From: Craterostigma plantagineum
Lineage: Eukaryota > Streptophyta > Magnoliopsida > Lamiales > Linderniaceae
Direction of reading: 5' to 3'
NCBI GenBank assembly: GCA_027422505.1
Contig: JAPQWV010001392.1
Span: forward strand, 27,246 to 91,245
DNA length: 64,000 bases
Shown here one piece after another: positions 59,150 to 64,000 of this stretch. The position numbers and the translations under genes were made by a program. The notes beneath the pieces were generated by a model. It worked only from the letters and a program-made list of their open reading frames with translations, did not search any database and was not told the origin of the DNA. The first letter of the stretch is position 1, and each line of letters starts with the position of its first letter.

Positions 59150-61430
59150 AACTTAATTTTGTGTTCGAAGTTCTCACTAAGGTAGGCGTTTTCTGCACAT
59201 ACGGCAGCTGCGGCTTTTTCATTAACGCGTTTCCTTTGCTCGCAAAATCCGCAGCGGCGTGACTGCGTACATCAGTTCTACGCTGATTCAAGCTCTATGC
59301 TTCGAGTTGATGGGGACGTTAGCCATTCTGCGTCAGATCTGATGGTATGAATATATTGTGCGCACGCGCGTGTGTTGGCAACTCTTTTTATGCCATGCGA
59401 CTGTTCATAATTCTGTTGTTATGCTTTGGATAGCCTAGTAATCCTTTTTGATCGAATTTTATTGTGATTTACGAAATTTACCATAATTGTAATCTTGGTT
59501 TAAAAAGGCGAAAAGGGAGGCGAAGCGAAAAGGCCTCCAAAGCTTAAGCGTGAAGCGAGGAGCAAAAAGCGACGCTTTTCGAATAGCAAAAATATTTTTT
59601 TTTTTTAAATTAATTGTAAATTCTATATATATGTGATATTTAATGATTAAATGACGATTTTCAATATTATATATACAATATACAAACTATATATATACAA
59701 ATAGCACAAAATGCTAGCAAACATAATATAGATCAACATCATTCAAGTAAACCCTAGTCAAAAAGTCAACAAAAGTCAACCGTTAAGGCTCTATCCTAAA
59801 AGCGAGCTCAGCAGCACTTAAGCGAAAGCGGGGAAAGCGAGCGCTTCAGCGCATTTCCCTCGCTTCACGTATAGACGACGCTATAAGCGATATGGCTTAC
59901 CTAGAGCGCGCTCCACGCTTAAAGCGAGGCCGGAACGCGCGTTTTAAACCAATTTGTAATACTTGTTAAATTAGCGGAGTTAAGGTGCTAGCCTGTCGCC
60001 TCGCACTTCTTCACCTTGAGCTGAGGCTGAGGTGACAATCTGTTGTTGCTCAAATAGGATTTTTATACTCATTTTTTATTTATTTTTTGAATTTTTTTAT
60101 CATGTAACGGAGCCATCGTAGTCTGATATTACGGGGAGGTGGCGGTTTTTGGTACCTTTGGCGGTTGGATCTGTGGTCGTTGTTAGTTTTTTGTTAACAG
60201 TAAAATAGATATTATTATTTGTCATTGGCTCAACCTCGATAGTCGATACACGCCTTACCTTATTGAGTTTGAGGTCTTTGCTAGAAAGAAGAAGAATGTG
60301 GTAAAATTTTTCTTGATTGCCATCGTTTTGGCTTTGGATCTTTACATGATAACTATCATGAGGCTGGCTCATTGTTTCAGTTCAATACTGTTGTTTAATT
60401 AATGTTCTCTTTTTTGTTCTCATTTCCTCAGAATCTCCATCAACTGATTATATCAACAAATTTCACTGGGATTAAGATCGAGACGATAAATTCCCTAAAA
60501 TCGTTGTGCGGCGGCGTTCTTGTAGTTGTTTCTGGTTCTGTGAATTCCAGAGATTTCCACGGATGGAGGAAATTTGTGCAGGCATATGTCCTTGCTCCAC
60601 AAGAGAAAGGTTATTTTGTCCACAATGACATGTTCCATTTTATTGACCCAGAGGTGGTACACCAAGCATCAACATTAGTATCACATGAACATAATGGCGA
60701 TTAGCAACAGACTGCTGCAACTTCTCATTCCGAACTTCCTGGTAAAGATGTTCGATCTGTTAAGGGTTTTATGAGATGTAATACTCACGACTTCGATTAA
60801 TCGACCATCATGCTCAAGGAGCTACATTTGGAAAACTGTGTTAACCTTGTGACGGACTTTTTTGTTACAGTATCAAACTATCCATTGCAGAATGAGGCTG
60901 TAAATTATGTTAGCGCCGTTCACATTGAAGACAGTGAGCCTGTTCAAGAATATGGAATATGGAGAACCAACACCAGCAATTTGAGGAGTTAGAATCTGAG
61001 AATGAGGTGGAGACTTATGAAACAGAAGAAACTTCTTATGAAGAGAGCCCCTGGGATGAAACAGTGAACAATACGCAAGAACCTACAGCCGAGGAACCTG
61101 AAAAGCAGACATATGCGTCTATTGTAAGTAATATCTAGTTGGTAAAAGTCTCAACAGAACTAATCATTCCACAAATTTTGTTTACTTTCTTTTACCTTAA
61201 AAGTTCAAATGTTTTGAAAGTTTCTAATTAGCGTAACTTTCCTCCTAACGGTTTGAACGCCTAAAGTTACGGGCTAAAGGAAAATTCTCTGCACCACCAG
61301 CAGGTGAATTACCTGCGTTTACTACGTGGAGCGTGCCACCTGCTGCTGAGAAGAACCATGTTTGTGATCCATTGGTGCAGCAAAAACAAGCCTCATTTCA
61401 ACCAAAGTTCAAGCAACGGTGCTTTTGAAG
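59150..61430 (+). pseudogene. G3BP-like NTF2-domain gene, decayed and truncated
   Basis: Exon fragments match plant Ras-GAP SH3-binding (G3BP-like) proteins. CVHQFYADSSSMLRVDGDVS (59250-59342) is followed by a GT donor. After a 1.1-kb intron, NLHQLIISTNFTGIKIETIN, GGVLVVVSGSVNSRDFHG and VLAPQEKGYFVHNDMFHFID (60432 on) complete the NTF2 domain. Then come EAVNYVSAVHIEDSEPVQEY, EEPEKQTYASI with a GT donor near 61123, and LRAKGKFSAPPAGELP (from about 61268). Stops follow HNGD and THDFD, the reading frame changes near 60955, the N-terminus is garbled, and the C-terminal RRM domain is missing. G3BPs bind RNA and join stress granules. Confidence 0.83.
59495..59952. mobile_element. MULE-type MITE in the G3BP-like intron
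   Basis: 458 bp starting TTGGTTTAAAA and ending TTTTAAACCAA, a perfect 11-base inverted repeat. The 9-base flanks ATTGTAATC and TTTGTAATA match at seven positions. Subterminal regions are full of AAGCG/CGCTT and GGCGAAGCG units. Nine-base flanks suggest Mutator type. It lies wholly within the intron. Confidence 0.7.
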
Positions 61431-61619
61431 ACTCTTTCTCGTTAGATGAAGGTAAAGATAGTTACTTTGGCTGATCTTTTATCTTTCGTTGCTCTCAGTT
61501 CTAAGTATTAGTGGGGAACTTTTCTGAAAGTGATCACAATTACTGCAAATATTTCTTCTGTATACGTTCTGATTGCACAGTACACCTGCCCATTCTTGTC
61601 GACTTTGTTGTATATTAGA
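61431..61619. other. Non-coding boundary region
   Basis: Between the last G3BP-like exon and the copia 4 LTR. No ORF or motif is recognised; the RRM-coding exons of a G3BP gene are not here. Confidence 0.5.
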
Positions 61620-61966
61620 TGGGACAAGGAATGCTTTATAATAAGATATGATTTATAATATTGCACACCACTCACACTCAATTATTGGGAAGACCTCAAA
61701 CCTCACGCCAAGCACTTACAACCATTTATTATTATACTCACACTATTTTGTTTATAATATGTATGGTACAACCCTTTGTATGACATACACACATGCACTA
61801 CATATTTATATAGGATTGTAGTCGGTTTAAGCATTTCTAGACAAGCTACGTGGGTGACAATAAAGTAGATGATGACTCGATTAAGTCGGTTGATCAAAAG
61901 TCGATTGTAACGTGTATAGATGATATGTCCCTTTAGTATGATTAAGTCGGTGATGACTTCTTCAAT
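61620..61966 (-). repeat. Putative 3' LTR of copia 4
   Basis: In element sense the pol stop (AAAACACAATAA) is followed by a weak purine tract GAAGCGGAGAAT and TGAAGAAGTC, the likely LTR start. The LTR contains a TATATAAATATG box and may end at ..CCTTGTCCCA (61620). No second copy is available, so both borders are tentative. Confidence 0.45.
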
Positions 61967-64000
61967 TCTCCGCTTCAGCACCGACAATCTCTTTTATTGT
62001 GTTTTCTGTTTTTTGAACCGTTTTTTGAACCATTCCCAAACGTGCTCGAAATTCCTCAAATTTTGTGACGGTGAGTATTTGGTGAACACGTCGGCTACTT
62101 GATCTTCCATACTGATGTGCTTCACCTTGAGCACCTTTTTTCGTACAAGGTGGTAGTGCACTTCAACATATTTTGTCCTCGCAAGACATACCGGAGTCTC
62201 TGCTATGCGTATAGCAGTTTAACTGTCGCAAAATGTCTGCACCGCATCGCTAAACGGCTGATGTAAGTAGTTCAACAACTGCACAAGCCAAGTGCTTTCT
62301 TGAGCTGCCATCGCTGCTGCTCGATACTCCGCCTCTGCAATTGATAAAGACATTGTTGGTTGTCTTTTGCTGCACCATGATATTGCGGTTTGACCCGAAG
62401 TTAAACACGTATTCAGTGGTAGACATTCTTGTGTCACGACTGCAACATAGTCCGCGTCAGAATAGCCAACAACTTTAGTATCTTATTCTCCATAATTTAT
62501 TGTTCCTTTTATGTCCCTCAGCATGCATCGAGCTAGCTCAAGATGTGGTTTCTTTGCTTTCTCCATAAATCGACTAGTGATCCCCACTACGTATGAGATA
62601 TCTGGACGAGTCAGCGTTAAATAAATTAGACTCCCAACAAGCAGCCTATACATAGTTGCATTTTCTAAGTCTTGTGCGTCTGCTTCAATTAGGTTTGATA
62701 TTGGCTTGCAGTCAATCATGCTGAATTTTCTGAGCAGATCTTTTGTATATTTTAACTGGTACAGTAATAATCCATCACCTGTCTCTTTGAGATCGAACCC
62801 TAGAAAATGTTTAAGTTCTCCAAGCTCTTTCATTTGAAATCTCACTGATAAGTTCCGCCTTGTTTGATGAATCTGCTCTTCGTCGTCTCCAATGATAATA
62901 ATATCATCGACATATACTAGCACTATTGCTAGTTTTCCTCATGTTGCCTTGACGAAGAGATTCGAGCCCGATGGTGCCACTGAGTACCCGCATTGAACTA
63001 AGAATTCAGCGTTCTTACCGTACCATGCCCGTGGTGCCTACTTTAACCCATATAAAGCCTTCTTTAATTTCCACACATAGCTTGGATTTTTCTTGTCTTC
63101 GAATCCTGCAGGTTGGGTCATGTATATCTCTTTGCCGAGCTCTCCATGCAAAAATGTGTTCTTCACGTCCATTTGCCACAACTTCCATGACTTGCTTGCT
63201 GATGTGAGTAGTACTCGAACAGTAGTAATATTCGCTACTGGACTAAATGTCTCTTCGTAGTCCAGCTCATACTGCTGTGAGAATCCTCGTGCTACTAATT
63301 GAGTCTTATATCTTTCAATAGATCCATCAAGCCGCCTTTTAATTTTATAAACCCATCAAGATATGAGTTTAACTCCATCTGGTTTGGGTACTAAGTCCCA
63401 TGTTCCATATTGTTTTATAGTCATAATTTCCTCGCTCATTGCTTTTCTCCATTCAGTATGTTCTACTGCTTCTTAAAAAATTTCTGGTTCTTTTGTATTT
63501 TCTTCTTCGAATACTATATTGGCGTACTGGGATTTGGCTTTCTTTTCCTAGAAGATCTTCGTAGTTGCGGTGAACATGGTGATACTTCATCATGTTCCTC
63601 TCCTGTTGGCTCGGTCTCCTCAAGCTGACTTGGCCTCGAAACTTTTGGAGTCGTTTGGTGCACACCCGTTCGCCGGGGACTTTCAGGTGTTCTCGGAGAT
63701 TCTGCATCCTCTTCTGGCTCCCATAATGTTGGATTTTCTTGGGGGAGTTTCACTACTTCACTATTTTGTCGAATTGTTCCTCGATGTATTTTGAATCGAG
63801 TAGCTTTGATTTTTGTGGTATCCACCAGGAGGATGCTTCGTCAAATACTACATGGCGAGATGTATAACATCGTCCGGTAGTTGGATCGCAACATCTCCAC
63901 CCTTTCCTTTGGCTGTCGTACCCCACAAATATACACTTGATTGCCTTCCGATCAAATTTGGTTCGTCAATGACTTGGTACGAAAACATAGACGCATCCGA
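61967..64000 (-). pseudogene. Copia 4 pol (integrase end, RT, RNase H), runs off the right edge
   Basis: From the right edge leftwards come the integrase C-terminus/linker (frames near 63990-63830; GTTAKGKGG and neighbours), an acidic/Pro-rich linker (ESPRRTGVHQTTPKVSRPSQ) and RT. The RT reads [20 protein letters not shown], then ALYGLK followed by a stop and APRAWYGKN, then [16 protein letters not shown] with an intact YVDD. Then come [20 protein letters not shown] and RNase H (WCSKRQPTMSLSIAEAEYRA, then DVFTK near 62100). The stop inside the RT and frame breaks make this a dead copy. Gag and the 5' LTR lie outside the window. Confidence 0.83.

Overview
The window is repeat-rich nuclear DNA of a flowering plant, most likely a eudicot; I cannot place it to species. 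The plant origin rests on spliced host-gene remnants with plant promoter motifs (telo-box plus TGGGCY site II elements), plant retrotransposon lineages (Athila, Tekay-like chromovirus, Sirevirus-like copia), an Emigrant-type MITE and Ac-like hAT elements. Most of the 64 kb is nested transposable elements. I find no rRNA or tRNA genes, no CRISPR and nothing bacterial.

Layout. 1-1.43 kb: last ORF, polypurine tract and LTR of a retroelement on the + strand. 1.45-14.9 kb (minus): a decayed retroelement-type gene split by a near-complete Athila-like Ty3/gypsy element (2529-14155, TSD CTTGG, tRNA-Asp primer site). Its 5' LTR carries an Emigrant-like MITE that its 3' LTR lacks. 14.9-18.5 kb: AT-rich DNA without genes. 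18.5-21.5 kb: a long chromovirus-type LTR holding a GC-rich hAT MITE. 21.5-24.3 kb: a copia pol fragment (minus). 24.3-33.9 kb: a Tekay-like gypsy element with both LTRs, gag-pol and a chromodomain (minus). 33.9-43.8 kb: a Sirevirus-like copia on the + strand, lacking its 5' end, broken by a 4-kb non-coding element full of ATACCACTT-type repeats and by a second GC-rich hAT MITE. 43.8-50.6 kb: a third copia (minus), broken by a solo chromovirus LTR (TSD ACTGT) and a third hAT MITE (TSD TTTATAAC).

50.6-64 kb is the closest to host gene space. It holds a 62-codon ORF with its own TATA box (50900-51088, minus), a foldback Mutator-like element whose right arm contains a whole hAT transposon (52494-55569, TSD ATCGCCCC, transposase with three stops), several small TIR elements, and two decayed head-to-head host genes: ribosomal protein uL14/RPL23 (minus, about 57.7-58.85 kb) and a G3BP-like NTF2-domain gene (plus, about 59.15-61.4 kb). 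A fourth copia (minus) runs off the right edge.

No pathway is encoded here. The interest lies in exact nesting relationships (several confirmed by target-site duplications), a diverse set of non-autonomous DNA transposons, LTRs carrying islands of short CpG-centred motifs that differ between homologous copies, one possible surviving small gene, and a head-to-head promoter between two dead housekeeping-type genes. Coordinates of frameshifted genes are outer limits.
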